The notes: generated by a model from the sequence alone, not told the origin. Shown: positions 44,149-56,282, numbered from the stretch's first letter. The stretch is DNA of 64,000 bases from Ligula intestinalis (GCA_036362985.1 JAYGXS010000003.1:63502129-63566128); one strand, 5' to 3'. A program made the numbers and translations.

Positions 44149-44919
44149 TCAGATACCAAGGGGACCCTTTTCAAAGTCCAAAAAATGTGTATTTGGGAAG
44201 GAGACGGATAACAGGGACTTTATATCTTCCGAAGTTAAGTGTTTGCGTAATTTGACTTTAAAAACTGCTAAGTTAGACGACAGTCTAATTTCAAGGGGAA
44301 TATTATTCCAGAGGAAGGCATATTTGGAGGCAAAGAAGTGAGAATGGTTCGAAGTGGAGCTAAAGGGGGGTGCAATTATCCTGGACGAATTACGAGTGGC
44401 ATAAGGTCTATCTGCGGGAATAAGAGCGTCGATTCGTGGGAAGTTAGGGGTAGAGTTAACGCGAAAAAGGAAGCAGAGGCCCGCTTCGAGCCTTCTGACC
44501 CAAAGAAATGTCATGTTCGCTAACTGAAATCTCTCCGTATAAGAAAGAGTGGATCGAGGAAGAGCGAATATTTTGCGAGTAAATACCCTCTGTACATTTT
44601 CAATCTTACTGCGGTCCGAAGCATTCATTAGACCAAAGAGGGGACAGCAGTATTCTAGGATGGGTAGAACATACATGCGATAAAGTTTTAACTTTATTCC
44701 CAGCAGGAAGAAATTGTGTGATATAAAACCACATATCTGCGCAGCCGTCGCGGATATTCGATCCGCATGAGGTGACAATGCTAGTTTATTTGTGTAGCTT
44801 AGACCTAAGTCTTTTATAGTGGATCGTTCTACAAGTATAGTATTTTGAAAGAATAGGGGACGGGGAAGCTTGGCGGGACCGAAACACATGAAACTACACT
44901 TGGATGGAGAGAATTCCAT
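44149..44919 (-). pseudogene. LINE C RT thumb and C terminus
   Basis: 256 codons beginning MEFSPSKCSFMCFGP and continuing with IKDLGLSYTNKLALSPHADR, LYRMYVLPILEYCCPLFGL, FLWVRRLEAGLCFLFRV, FLWNNIPLEIR and DFEKGPLGI. Colinear with the + fragment at 40.8-41.6 kb. The first ATG is internal to the element ORF. Confidence 0.82.
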
Positions 44920-45315
44920 CTGCCAGGTAGTACTCCAACGTGAGAGTGTAAGTAGGTCGGCATTTATTTTATCAATGCATATGCTTGCCGTGTCCTAAGA
45001 AAATGAGTATATGCATTTGAGGTCGTCTGCATGAATGAGATTGTAGGAATTTTTTAGAACAGTCAAAATTACATTTATGTATAGGATGAAGAGTAAAGGA
45101 CCCAAGACAGTGCCTTGAAAAACGCCACTCGTGATCAGCTGCGAAGTGGAGTAACTATTACCTACTTAGACCTTCTGGCTGCGGTTAGACAAGTAGGAAC
45201 CGATGAAGTTGAGGAGAGGGGGATGGATGCCAATGGCTTCCAATTTTACAAGAAGCCGTCTGTGCGGTACCTTGTCAAAGGCTTTGCTCAGGTCAAAGTA
45301 GATAACAACCACGGA

Positions 45316-46185
45316 TTACCGCTCGTTGCGGAGGGAAGTGACGTGGTTGAGAAAAGCTAAGTGACACGTCTCGCATGATCTTCCGGGTAGAAAACCATGC
45401 TGCGAGTCACTTAAAAGCTTGTTTTTAAGCAAAAAATGGAGAATTTGATTAAAAATTATCTTCTCCAGAAGTTTAGCTAGGGCCGGGGTTTTATGAACAC
45501 CGCGGTAGTTATTTATGTCTGAACGAGATCCTGATTTAAAAAGTTGAAGAATAATTGATGTCTTCCAAGTGTCAGGAAAGAAAACATTGAAGAGATAGAC
45601 TGAAAATATATGGCTAAGTAATTTGGGAAAGGTTGACACTCTTTTGATAACTGAATTGGGGATACCATCAGTTCCCGAAGAGTGCGAGTTTTTTAGACAA
45701 ATTATATGCTTACGAATTAATTCTATGGAGAAATCAATGTTCCCGAGAGTATTGTCTGAGTATGGTTGAAACGACGGGACCGGTTCGGATTCTGTCGTAA
45801 AATGCTTCGCAAAGAAAGCATTGAATAATTCAGCCTTATCAGACTCATCTAGTACAAATGTTTTATTTTCATTAAGCAATGGGGGTATTTCAATTCCTCT
45901 TTTTGCGGAGGACCTACGATGAAACAGTTGTGCAACCGATTTTGCAGAGTCTGACTCGCTCAGGGCGCAAGATTCCCTGTGCTGGTCACGTGCAAGACGA
46001 ATCTTTGACGCTAGTTCGAAGATCCTTAGATGCACAGACAGCGAACTAGTAGATCTATCTTTCAGCTGCCTCCTCAATTTCTCGAGTCTGGGCAAAAGAA
46101 AATGAGGGACAGTCGATTTTGGTGTGTAGAGTTTCGCAATTTTAGTGGGCACAAATTCCTGCATTTTATAAGAAACGACCGACAC
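45316..46185 (-). pseudogene. LINE C RT fingers
   Basis: 289 codons: LDESDKAELFNAFFAKHFTT, LKNSHSSGTDGIPNSVIKRV, PDTWKTSIILQLFKSGSRSD, INNYRGVHKTPALAKLLEKI, SDSQHGFLPGRSCETCHLAF. YRPVS has become YRGVH. The palm follows in another frame. Confidence 0.85.
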
Positions 46186-47021
46186 GAGTTCAGAAAGATA
46201 TTTTTAGCGTCGTTAATGGAGGAAATACTCTGCAAATCTAATGATTCAAGAAAGTTGTTGATTAAGCTAATATCTGCGAGGTCATACGCATGATAGGTAC
46301 GACTAGCACTAGCCTTTTCCGTAGAAGGAAGCGGAAGGCAACAGTGAATTAATGTGTGATCACTTTGGAAGATTTCCTGCTTAAAATCAACGAAGAGAGG
46401 GGCAATACCATTTGTGAAAATCAGATCTAGGATATGATTCTGTCTTGTTGGGGAACTAACCAGTTGAGACCAGTTAGAAAAATTAATGGTATCTAGGAAA
46501 GGCTGAAATCTAGGTGGACAATAGTTCGAAAGCCAGTCGATTTCAGGAAAGTTAAAATCTCCAGCAATAATTTTAACTTCAAAAGAGGATTCTGAAATAA
46601 ACTTGAATATTTCACACAAATTTGCATCTTCTTCAGATGAAGAGTTAGGAGGATTATATACACATCCGATAATCGCCTTTTGCCGGGGCGACAGGATAAT
46701 AGAAGCGAAACAGTAATTTCCAGAGAAGGATAAGCTATTTAGATAAAACGGAAAGTGCCTAAATGACGTTCTAATATAGAGAAGACAACTACCACCACGC
46801 TTATCAATGCGATCGTGACGATAGAGATCATACTCGTCTATGATAAGGGAGGAGTCAGAAATGATTGGATGGGTCCAAGATTCTGTTTTGCATATAACAT
46901 CGGGCATCATCGCGAAAGCGATAGCTCGAAGTTGAGCCATTTTATTGATAACGGACCTGGCATTAAGCACTATGACATCTAGTGTGTTTCGAGTGACAGG
47001 GCTATGGCTATCATTATTCAT
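46074..47021 (-). pseudogene. LINE C APE-type endonuclease
   Basis: 315 codons. Motifs: LNARSVINKM (residue 19 on), KTESW with the catalytic Glu at 47, GGSCLLYI, AGDFNFPEIDW (GDFN 154-157), HILDLIFTN and SDHTLIHCC (220-222). All catalytic positions are kept. It overlaps the RT frame after a frameshift near 46100. In the element it nicks the target DNA. Confidence 0.85.
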
Positions 47022-47564
47022 AAAAAAGAATTTGAAGGTGAATAGGCAAACTGTAGGCCGTTATTATTGTGGAATAAGTACTGACGGGTATGGAGCTGTT
47101 AGCATACGGGTAGCCAATAATGGATGGCTGATAAGGTCTGAGATATCTAGGGGCCTCGCTCTCTGGCAGGTAAAAATGAGGAGAGGATAAACAAAAATAA
47201 GCTTCTGGGGCGTTTGGGAGGAATGGGGGGAGGCGAGAAGGCATGTAGAAGTTTGCAGGTTTGGGTGGTAGAGGATGGGTAAAGGAACTGATAGGGGGGA
47301 ATGGTCACATAAAATTAGTGTTGAGGCCGCTCGCGTAAGGACTGGTGGTCTTAATCAGTGAATTTCCTGTATGGCAAATCCGATTAGATTTAAAACTATA
47401 CCAGTTGTTGGTTAGTCAGTCAGTCAGTATATTTGAGGGAAAAATAGGCTTGCGCCTTTGAACTCCCTATTTTTCACAGCAAAATCTCAAGAATTATCAA
47501 CAAATTTAACAATTTTTCAGTCAGGAAAATATAGACAGTCACATGGTGCAGTGGTGTTTCAAGG

Positions 47565-48017
47565 TTAATTTGTCACATAGTTTACGTTGTGTTGTAGCAT
47601 GTGTATATCAAGTCGGTGTTTGAATATTTCCACAGATTGGGACATAACAATTGCCTCGGGAAGGCTATTCCACGGGTCCACGACACGATTAGAGAAAAAA
47701 TTCTTCCGTAAATCCAATCGTCCTTGGGGCACATACAGTTTGAAGGGATGTCCCCGGAGATTAGTTGTTGTGGCGAGTTGGAAGAAGTCGTCACACATGA
47801 GAGCGCAGTCAAAGCCACGCACGATACGGAAGGTTTGTATCAAATCTCCGCGTAACTGCCTATAACTCAAAGGATAGATATTAAGGTTATTTAGGCGGAT
47901 CTCATATGGTAGTGAACCTTGGCCTCTTACAAATTTTGTTGCTCGCCACTGCACCTTTCTCAAGTACGTTATAATCCTACCGCATCCACGGTCTCCAGGC
48001 TTGAATCGCGTATTCAA
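47565..48017 (-). pseudogene. LINE B C-terminal region
   Basis: 150 codons: QWRATKFVRGQGSLPYEIRL, SYRQLRGDLIQTFRIVRGFD, DDFFQLATTTNLRGHPFKLY, VDPWNSLPEAIVMSQSVEIF, HRLDIHMLQHNVNYVTN. Standard downstream domain of CR1-like proteins, colinear with the + copy. Confidence 0.8.
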
Positions 48018-48199
48018 GATGTGGCCTTATGAAGGTACCGAAGATTTTCGAGAAATGGTCTTCATCAAAAACCGTGAATGCCCGCTTGATGGCGCACAAC
48101 ATTGAAGTTGCAGTTTTAGCCACATTACAACATTGTGTAGAAAGTTGCCGAGATCCTTATGTATTATGTTTCTTGCAGAAGGATTCCGTTCAGATGGTA

Positions 48200-49399
48200 A
48201 GGTCACGCATAAGGCACCGCATTTCGATTTCCCAGGCGCAGCAGAGTGCATTTGTTAGAATTGAAGGACAGCAGCCATCTATGCGACCAATCGTTCAATC
48301 GACAAAGATTTTCCTGGAAGTTATCTTCATCGGCAGCACACCTGATGACCCTCCATATTTTTACATCATCTGCAAACATGGCGCACTCGCAGTTCAATTC
48401 CTGTACACAATCATGAACGAACAAGAGAAAGAGGGTGGGTACGAGTACTGAACCTTGAGGGACTCCACTCTCGATGACTGTCGGCCTTGATTGTTGTCGT
48501 CATACACACACCGTTTGGGAACGACCAGATAGGGAATTCTCAATCCACGTAAGAAGTCTGCCTCCGATACCCATCAGTCTCAACTTATGCAGGAGACGTT
48601 GGTGTGGAACACTGTCAAAGGCCCTCCGGAAATCAATGTAGGCTGCATGTACAGTTTCTTTTGCATCAATTGCCCTTGTCCAGCTTTGCATCGCATAAAG
48701 CAAGTCAGTAGGCAGGGCCCCCTTTTCCATTGAACTTTCAAAGATCTTGGAAAGCGGGGAGGCCAGTTGTTCTGCGAGCTCGTTTAGAAGTTTTGCTGAT
48801 AATCCATCCGGACCAAGCTATTTAGTGGGCTTTAACTGTCTCAAGGCTTTTCTTACAGTGTCTGTTGCATATGATACCGTGCTAATTGTATGCGCCGCTG
48901 GAACTATATATTGCTGTATATTCTCGTCAAAAGGCGGCTCTTCTGTATACACAGACATAAAATAATTGGAAAAGGGGTTCGTCTTATCTGAGTTATCCAT
49001 ACACTTGTTTCCCTCGTTATCTTTCAGACAAGGGATGAGATCTAGATTCCGTTTGGCCTTATTCACATAAGAAAAGAATCTTTGGGGTTATGAGCTATTC
49101 CCTTGACTTTTTCTGCCTCAAAGGTCATTCTTTCTTTTCGAATTAGTCTTCGACATCAATTTCGCTGTTTTTTGAAATTCTAAGAAGTGTTGGGGCTGTT
49201 GATATCGGGCGTATTTTTTCCACGGTCTTCTTTTCTTCTTGAAGCTCCTTTTTGTGTTCGGTGTCACCCATTCCGGTCGGGAGATGGGCAAGCTTTTCTT
49301 AAGCGGGCAACAGTCCTCTACTAGTTGCTGAGCTAAGTTCCTACAGAAGCACCAGGCGTCGTTCGGGTCACGTAGGTATGCAGGGCTCCAGTCAGTCAC
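48200..49399 (-). pseudogene. LINE B reverse transcriptase
   Basis: Spread over at least four frames. PEWVTPNTKRSFKKKRRPWK (linker), FSNYFMSVYT and VRKALRQLKPTK (fingers), TDLLYAMQSWTRAID, AYIDFRRAFDSVPHQRLLHK, LRLMGIGGRLLTWIENSLSG, then CAMFADDVKIW and NDWSHRWLLSFNSNKCTLL. The catalytic FADD is intact, but frameshifts prevent translation as one protein. Confidence 0.82.
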
Positions 49400-49659
49400 G
49401 TTAAGTTTTCCTTTAATTTGCTTATAATATCCTTTCCATACATTTTTCTCGCTTATTGCGCGAGCGACGGGTACCGAGAAATGGCTGTTCTCCTAGAGAC
49501 GAACACAGTGATCACTTCGGCCAAAAGGAGTCTGAGTATTCAATCCAAGGAAACAGTTTTCGTCTCTACTAATGACGAGATCCAGGCAGCTAGATTGTTG
49601 GCCACCTCGAAACCGCTGTCCATTGTGACATGCTGGGTAATAAATTCGTCATTTACCAT

Positions 49660-50445
49660 TTTACTGTGTTAACTTTTGAATGGTCAAACCTTTAACTCTC
49701 TCAGTACAATAAGGCAGCTTGAGTATTCTCGACGTGCCAGTCATCGAGACGTATTTTTATTTCTTCCTATGGCATGTACAGATAAGTACCGGCAATTCTT
49801 TTCAGTAAACGCCATATAAATCAGGAATAAGCTGCCCAAAAGTATTAAAACCCAGAAAAGCTATTCTATGTTTAAGAGAGCTATAACTAGTTTTCTACAT
49901 TCAGGACAACTTTCACGAATTTTGGGTGCTGACTCGGTGGAATCTCTCTTTCACTCTGATGGCGTTCGAGGACTTTGAACCCCGCCAGGCTTCATGCTGA
50001 AGATAATGTTGCTGAAGCAACAGCCCGCAGTCTGCTAACCCTTCAGCCGATAGCGCGCAACTTTTGCCGACAACCATTGAAGAAAGACTGAGAACACTGT
50101 GTTCTTGTGCCAACTTTCTGCGTCTCGAACTAATGTCCTTCAACGATATGCAACATTTCTCCTGCTGATGAGTCAACCCAGCTTACAACTGTACATTTAT
50201 TCCGTTTGTATCATACCTTTGAAGGCAGGTTTTTCATTTGAAACAAACTGCCTATCTCGCCCAGTATTGACAAAACACAAAATCTGAAACAAAACTAATA
50301 CTAACTGCAACATAGGGAGTTTGTTTTAGGTTTTTTCCGGTCTTCGAGGTTTTGGAAGGCGCCCAAGAGGTGCATTACCAACTCTTTACAATTGCCTGTA
50401 AACTGGCATACTAAGCATATTATTATTATTTTAATATATATAAAG
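49660..50445. mobile_element. About 790-bp insertion inside the LINE B endonuclease
   Basis: The endonuclease reads FEQKLL on one side (ending near 50446) and EFITQHV on the other (from about 49655); removing the segment between restores continuity. One edge has ATTATTATTATTTTAATATA. No coding sequence or TIR was recognised in the insert. Confidence 0.55.
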
Positions 50446-50558
50446 AAGTTTCTGTTCGAATGAGTTCTCTGATCGCGAGCTGTGCATTAAATCCCAATCT
50501 ATGTTCGGAGCGTTAAAATCTCCAAGTATGAGGACATTTTTGCTACGGCAGATCTCTT

Positions 50559-51188
50559 TTACCTCAGAGATAAGTACATCGTCCGCTTCCGTTCTTGGTC
50601 CTGGTGGTCTGTATACAAGAGCAATATGGAGGTCAGGTTGGTAGGTAATCCCAGTTTACAACTAATTATTTCGCAGGAATTGTTTCTGTGTGATGACAGA
50701 CTATCTGGGACGTAGTTGATATCAGCTCGTATGAACATCGCGATTCCCCCACACTTACGTCCCTTTTTGTCCATGCAAATAAGCTGAAATCCTTCCAGCC
50801 CGACTTCTGCATCTGCTATTTGCTCAGTTAACCATTTTTCAGTTAGCGCTATCAGGTCTGGTTGCACATGGTCCACGGTGAGTTTGAGTTCATCCAGTTT
50901 GTTAAATAGACCCAGTACATTTTTGTACACCATTGTCATGTTCTTGGCTTCACTCAATCTCGCCTTGGTCACCTTTATTGCTGGTCGTGATGGCGAGACC
51001 CAATCTTCATTGATTTTGTGGAGATTTTCACGTTGGGTTGATTGCCCGGCCTTGTGACTTTTGTTAGGATGACGGGCGTCCTCCACAGAAAGGGCCTTTG
51101 ACGTAGGACAATTACCCCATTTCGTATTTCCAGGCCCTTCTCTCCTTTTTTTTTCAAGATGGCTAAGTCCGTCTTTAAAGCGCTTCAT
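50559..51188 (-). pseudogene. LINE B ORF1 end joined to endonuclease start
   Basis: 209 open codons. The first part (KRFKDGLSHLEKKR) continues the basic tail of ORF1 (FFFQQEFTVKERMK just upstream). From about residue 85 the endonuclease begins: NVLGLFNKLDELKLTVDHVQ, PDLIALTEKWLTEQIADAEV, GRKCGGIAMFIRADINYV. The two ORFs have probably run together through decay. Confidence 0.7.
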
Positions 51189-51309
51189 TTCATCCTCTCC
51201 TTTACCGTGAACTCTTGTTGAAAAAAAAAACCCGTCTAATGGCCGGGGATTCCTCCTGCCGTTCGCTCGAGCAAGAGATTTCCCTGAAGTTTACTCTCAA
51301 AAATAAGTT

Positions 51310-52062
51310 TTAATGGCCTGGGTTTCCTCCCTTGAGAATTGGAGTTTTCCTTACTGTTTATTCAGAAATGCTTGAGTATCAAATGTTATCATCCTAAATG
51401 ATTACTTCTTTAAGCACTCCCTTAAGACCTTGGTGTCCTCATCTATTCTGCTCTTTGGACTACCATTAGTTGATTCAGGGAGCCCATGTAGAATAATGCA
51501 CTGTGTACTATCCACCTCAACTTTGTCTCGAGGTATTTGTTGGATAGTCCGGCTGATTCCCGCACGGGCCTCAGTGCTTTGGCTAAGAGGATTTGCAAGG
51601 TCAGGTAGTTACTCATGGGCTGAAGTTGGGCGCAGAGTATCAGTCCCGCAGACCGTTAGAGATGTTTCTGTAGGATCTTGATCACGGTGCTCCTCGTCGA
51701 GGACAATTTGACCATTTTAGGTGACTTGCCTGATCAATTTTGTGCGTAGACGCTTCGGCGAGGGATGCTGCTGCTGCTTACGCAAGGTCCCTTCCCTCAA
51801 GTTCACGCATCACCAGTTTCTCCTTGCGAAGGATAAATTGAGAAAACTTCTTCAGCTCCTCCATCTCCACTCTAAGACTATTAACCACCACCTCAAGTTT
51901 CGTAAATTTGTTAAGAAGGGTAAAATATGATATGCAGGCTTCATCTCTATGAGTTTCATCCCTTAAAATTTTAAGACTTTTAGTTCGCTTGGTAGGAGGA
52001 CTTTTTAATAAGCTTCGTGACTGATCTTTTGTATTTGATGACTGAATTTGATCCTTAAGGCT
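51310..52062 (-). pseudogene. LINE B ORF1
   Basis: The first part (from 52062 down to 51778) is Lys/Glu-rich with heptad-like hydrophobics (FTKLEVVVNSLRVEMEELKK), suggesting a coiled coil. In another frame CIILHGLPESTNGSPKSRID follows, the RRM-like block of LINE ORF1 RNA-binding proteins (family: VIIHGVPES). Frame-broken. Confidence 0.6.
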
Positions 52063-52136
52063 GTACGCTTCTATAGCTTCATCGGTTAGCCATTCGACTT
52101 CCACCCGAGGCATCCGCGGTTCGATTCCCGGCCCCG
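52063..52136 (+). repeat. tRNA-Gly(UCC)-like relic
   Basis: Reads TAGCTTCATCGGTTAGC, then CGACTTCCACCCGAGG (a UCC anticodon in context) and GCGGTTCGATTCCCGG, a strong B box. The T stem has two mismatches and no acceptor stem closes, so it is a pseudogene or SINE head. It lies at the 5' end of LINE B. Confidence 0.5.
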
Positions 52137-52907
52137 CTGGCAGCTTTGTACTTCAATTTTGGTTGAAAAAGAAACGATTAAATTCAAAATTTTAAATTTG
52201 CCTTTTCGACTGTGACGTAGTGTGTTGACTGATATTCAAAATAACGAAAATCTTCCGACGGTGTGTAGAGTATTGCAAATTTTTGAAGCACACTGAGTAA
52301 TCAATACGCCTAATTGCTTAGAAGCACTTTAAAGTATGTATAAACAAAATGCAGGATATTCAGGAACAACTCAGCCGTTTGTAGATCTTCGATGTCCTGA
52401 ATAACTGCTAATCTTCAAGAAGGCTTGAGATCCTTGTAACTTGGTCTATTCAGGCTGTTTTCGCGTGCTTGTTTGTAGGCTGCGACTTCAGTTCAACGAC
52501 TTGAGAAACAAATTCCACGTTGATTCCGTCTTCTGATGCAGTTCGACACAATAAAAATTCCACGATGTCGAGATTGTTGAATGCTTAATATCTGGAGTCT
52601 GCGAGAGTGTCCAGAAGTGTGAAATCCCGAAACGACTAAATTCTTGGTGTAGTATTCCGTACTACTCGTGGTCTTGAAGAGACTGGTGCGTGGTTTGATA
52701 ACGAAGGGGGNNNNNNNNNNACTACTATTATAAAAGTGCCAGTGACAGTTAAAATGGAGTAAACTACAACTTATTTTCGCATAACTGTCTACTTACTTCG
52801 TAGAAGTGGGCATGCTTTGTCAAATTATGGTCTTAGCTTGAAGTTGTTTTTTTCTTTTTCTTTAGCTATTCGTTTAGTTTAGTTAACAAGACCGGACAAG
52901 GGTTCAG
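52137..52907. other. Unassigned, AT-rich
   Basis: No gene or clear element; contains the second assembly gap. Confidence 0.4.
52711..52720. other. 10-N assembly gap
   Basis: Ten Ns. Unlike the first gap, the flanks do not repeat each other. Confidence 0.95.
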
Positions 52908-54664
52908 GAACTATGTTGATGGATAAGAAAGATTATATGGCGGAGCTAGAAGAAATATTATCGTATCGCACAAAATTAGTAAAATCCGATAAAGAAAAGG
53001 GCCCGACCGAGGCCGTTGAAGACAAACTGACAAAACTGCTAAAATAGCTTCATTAGGAAGAACTATTATCTAACAAGGAGGTGGACGGACTAAGACCGGT
53101 TGGTACTAGAATATCAAGGGTGTATGACCTTCCTAAAATTCATAAAGAAGGCGTACCACTTCGACACATCTTGGGCATGAGAAACTCGCCATACCACGCC
53201 ATGGCAAAATGGTTTGTCGAAAAAATAAAGCCAATCTGGGCCACCTGTACTCCAGAAGCCTGAAAGACGCTTGACTTCGTCGAGGCCATCAAGAATATTA
53301 ACTACCAGATGGGGATGACAGTGGAGACGCTAAAAAACTACTGACGTGCTGTACATAAAATGCACAGTTTCTCTGAAAACGGCCAGCTAAACAGGCAAGT
53401 AGACGGAGTGGCAATGGGTTCACCACTTGGACCATCCTCGCAATTGTCTTCCTGGGTAAGATCGAGGAATCGAAGCTCCAAGACACTATCAATGACCAGG
53501 GGTTCGGTGGTCGATACATGGATGATACCGTTTGCCTGACAAATAAGACCACTGAAATCGATTGTCTAGTCCAACATTTTAATACGGCCCGCAAAGCCCT
53601 AAAATTTACAGCAGAAACGAAGGCGAACAACTAAATAGCATACCTAGATGTCCCCTGTTCAATACAACGTTGAATATTCAGGATGAATTTCCACAGTTTC
53701 GTTCCCATTAACCTCAAAAAAATTTAGTTCAGGGAATAGCAGCCAGAAAACGCCGTATTTGCTCTCCCGAAATAGTGGATGTAGAATTGTAGCAGCTTAA
53801 AAACACACTTCATGAAAACGGTTAATCAGAAAGGTTCATCCTTCGGAACATCTAGGAGCATGTCAAAAAGGCCGCAGTTGCATCGGTGGAAAAGAAAGAT
53901 TTATTCATGAGACTGCCTTTTCTGGGAGACACAGCAAGTCACAGCAAGATGCCTGACGGCAGCAGTCATGGGGGCCTTCCCGACGGCAAAATTACGCGTA
54001 GTATTCACTAACTCTCCAGTTCTACGAATGGGAGGCAGAGACAGACTACCGTTACAGGCCACATCCATGTGTACCCATTCTTTTACTGCTCCTGTGGAGT
54101 GAGATGTATTGGCCGAACAACGCGACGTCTGAATGAGAGAATATGCAAGCACATACCAGCATGGCTCAGAAAGGGAGAGAATAGATCGACCTCAAGCTCA
54201 ATCCTCGACCACCTAACTGACACGAACCACCGAGTGGACGCGAGAGAGGCCTTTTGGGTCATATACCATACGCCGACACACTAATCCAAAGGCCTGTGCA
54301 ATGGGTGCTAGCCACAGCCCAGGCAGTGGCAATTCGTTCAGCAAAATCCACTCTCTGCAGTCAAAAAGCGCTGGTACAAGTAATCTGCCTCCTTTGGCCG
54401 ACTGCACACGGAACTCCTACGTCTCCTGAAGCCAAGCCATTCGAAAACACACCAAACGAAGCCACAGAGAATAGTCAAGCGCACGCTGCGCGGCTGACCT
54501 ACAGACCTCAACCCGCTGACCGTGAAAACATCCCCATGTCTTCTCTGCGCATCGCAACCAACGTCCTAAACGCGCTGGCGCCCACATTCAGGAGAGGAAG
54601 TAAAACCCAGATGATTAATTACCTCCACCACCACCCCCCCTCAAACTCAATGATTAAATAAACA
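52908..54664 (+). mobile_element. Penelope-like element, RT plus GIY-YIG endonuclease, degraded
   Basis: Frame pieces in order: LMDKKDYMAELEEILS, GLRPVGTRISRVYDLPKIHK, VPLRHILGMRNSPYHAMAKW, QVDGVAMGSPLGP, GGRYMDDTVCLTNKT (YMDD 53515-53526), then a GIY-YIG-like block at 54069-54284 (VYPFFYCSCGVRCIGRTTRR) and a C-terminal tail to 54661. The segment between NINYQMGMTVE and the VAMG box is too short: the part with RT motif A and its catalytic Asp is missing. With several stops as well, the element is dead. Such elements insert by RT coupled to GIY-YIG nicking. Confidence 0.87.
54069..54284 (+). pseudogene. Penelope-like GIY-YIG endonuclease block
   Basis: VYPFFYCSCGVRCIGRTTRR followed by LNERICKHIPAWLRKG, SSSILDHLTDTNHRVDAREA and FWVIYHTP. 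The GIY is VYP and the YIG is CIG here; the Arg of IGRTTRRL and the His of the HLxDTxHxVD block are kept. Confidence 0.75.
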
Positions 54665-56282
54665 CTACAATAAACTGACCGCTTTTATTCTCCATGCCAC
54701 TGTATTGGCCTGATGGTGTATGACTGAAAACAAGTGTTTGCTAGTATGACTTTTGAATGGTTTATTTTAAGTTCGGTTTTGTTTACCTTTTTTTGCGAAA
54801 TGCAGTTGTCTTCGACTTCGAAGCTATGTCTATATCATATCTATATCAGATCTGCCTCAAATCTGTATCATCTCTATAGAGTTGATGTAGAGTGGACGAT
54901 TTTGTGCAATTGGGCACCATTGTGCCTCTTTTTTTTCGATTATTTGTATTTATCATTTTACTTACCATGTGCAAATATTTGGTTATGTAACTAATTACTG
55001 CTGTCATTATTTAGATTTATGCGTTCTACTTTTTTGATCATTTTTTTCTTTTCCATTAATTTAACCCCATTTTCATCGGTCAGGTATACGATAATTATTG
55101 GGTTTATAGCTGGTGTAGTGGACCCTGACTGAAAATTTCACCTAAATGCTAACAAATAAACTACTGCTAATATTTCGCCTTCTTCGTCGTATTTTGCCAC
55201 TACTACACAGATCTTTTCCGATTTTTTCGTTTGTAGTCTTGGATCCACATACAGAAAAACCGTTCATTTATAAATTCTTAAAGCAACTAAAAAAATTAAG
55301 TCCTCTGCCAAAACGAAGTCATGGCACATTCTGATGACACAACCGTCTTTGCTTCTATCTCTACTGAGCTGGTAATCACGTACACTTACGTAGTCTTGAG
55401 GGGCAACTCCAATAATAGGAGGTCAACTGTGCCCTGCAGGCTACTTAAATCTGAGCGCTAGATGGAGGTCAAGTAAACGCCCGATCCCATGTCTCTGTAA
55501 CTTTCCTTTAAGAAATCCTACCAAATTAGAAACTAGCAAAGTGCAAAAATTGGATTTCAAATTCCCAGCCCGCTGATCCAACCACCACATATTGTAATTC
55601 GAGGGAAAAATAGAAAACAGCTAAGTCTCCTGACAGACGATGGCATGGATTCATCTGCTGTCACATCCCTCTTTCCTGCTATTCTCACTGAGCTGGCAAT
55701 CGAGCACATTTAAGAAACCTCGAAAAGAAAATGAAAGCATGAGAAAGGGTTTATCGGGAGAGATCTATTGTGCCTTGCAGCATGATGACACCAGACAGTT
55801 AGACGGGGTCAAGTACACACACAATTCCATGTCTGAGTAACTTTCCTTTAGGTCGTTTACAAATGTGAAGAACTAGTGTTTTAAGGTAAAATGCATGACA
55901 CTATCAGTTGGTGGCCTGCAGTAGGTGGGCTGACTCATTAAATCCAAGGCTTTTTACAAGAAAATCCTCGTTACGTAAACGCAGATCACGTAGTGTCCTC
56001 AAAGAGTTTACAGCAGTAAAGTAATGGTAGTTTTTTCAAAATAAGGCATATTGCAGTCTATCAAGTTATCTATTGCAGTCTATCAAGTTACGTTGTTAAG
56101 AACCACCAGCTTTTTCAGGAAAGCGGAAAATTCCGAAAAAGGGGAAATCAGGCGTACTAGGTAAACTTTAGACTAAGAGAAAGCTTATTTGTGCAAACGA
56201 CGACTGAATAAAGCAGCAAAGTTAGTATTTCATTCGAAAATAATCATGTTGTAAAATTTTCGGATACATATATTTTCATTAG
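54665..56282. other. Intergenic, with a diverged direct duplication
   Basis: Two related segments, about 55325-55515 and 55640-55860, share ACTGAGCTGG-AATC, TGTGCC-TGCAG, GGTCAAGTA and CCATGTCT-GTAACTTTCC in order. No gene recognised. Confidence 0.45.

Larger units (their letters stand above)
44149..47330 (-). mobile_element. LINE family C, long - copy
   Basis: CR1/Jockey-like LINE with, in element order, a Pro/Tyr-rich ORF1 end (47244-47014), endonuclease (47021-46074), RT fingers (46185-45316), a broken RT palm (45315-44920) and thumb/C terminus (44919-44149). The palm keeps YFDLSKAFDKVPHRRLL, but its catalytic box reads HADD (45033-45022) instead of YADD and the segment holds stops and frameshifts, so this copy is inactive. 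Its 5' end lies against the 3' end of LINE B. Confidence 0.88.
47407..52062 (-). mobile_element. LINE family B, long - copy with an insertion in its endonuclease
   Basis: CR1-like LINE. In element order: ORF1 (52060-51230) with a coiled-coil-like stretch and CIILHGLPESTNGSPKSRID; endonuclease (51000-49380) with LTEKW, LILGDFNAPN at 50543-50505 and SDH near 49512; RT fingers and palm (49400-48200) with AYIDFRRAFDSVPHQRLLHK and FADD at 48376-48365; C terminus (48017-47565). The 3' end is a (CTGA)n run at about 47407-47420. About 790 bp at 49660-50445 interrupt the endonuclease. Many frameshifts; inactive. Confidence 0.85.

Noticed and set aside
48029..48451. 140-codon + frame
   Set aside because: Antisense of the LINE B reverse transcriptase.
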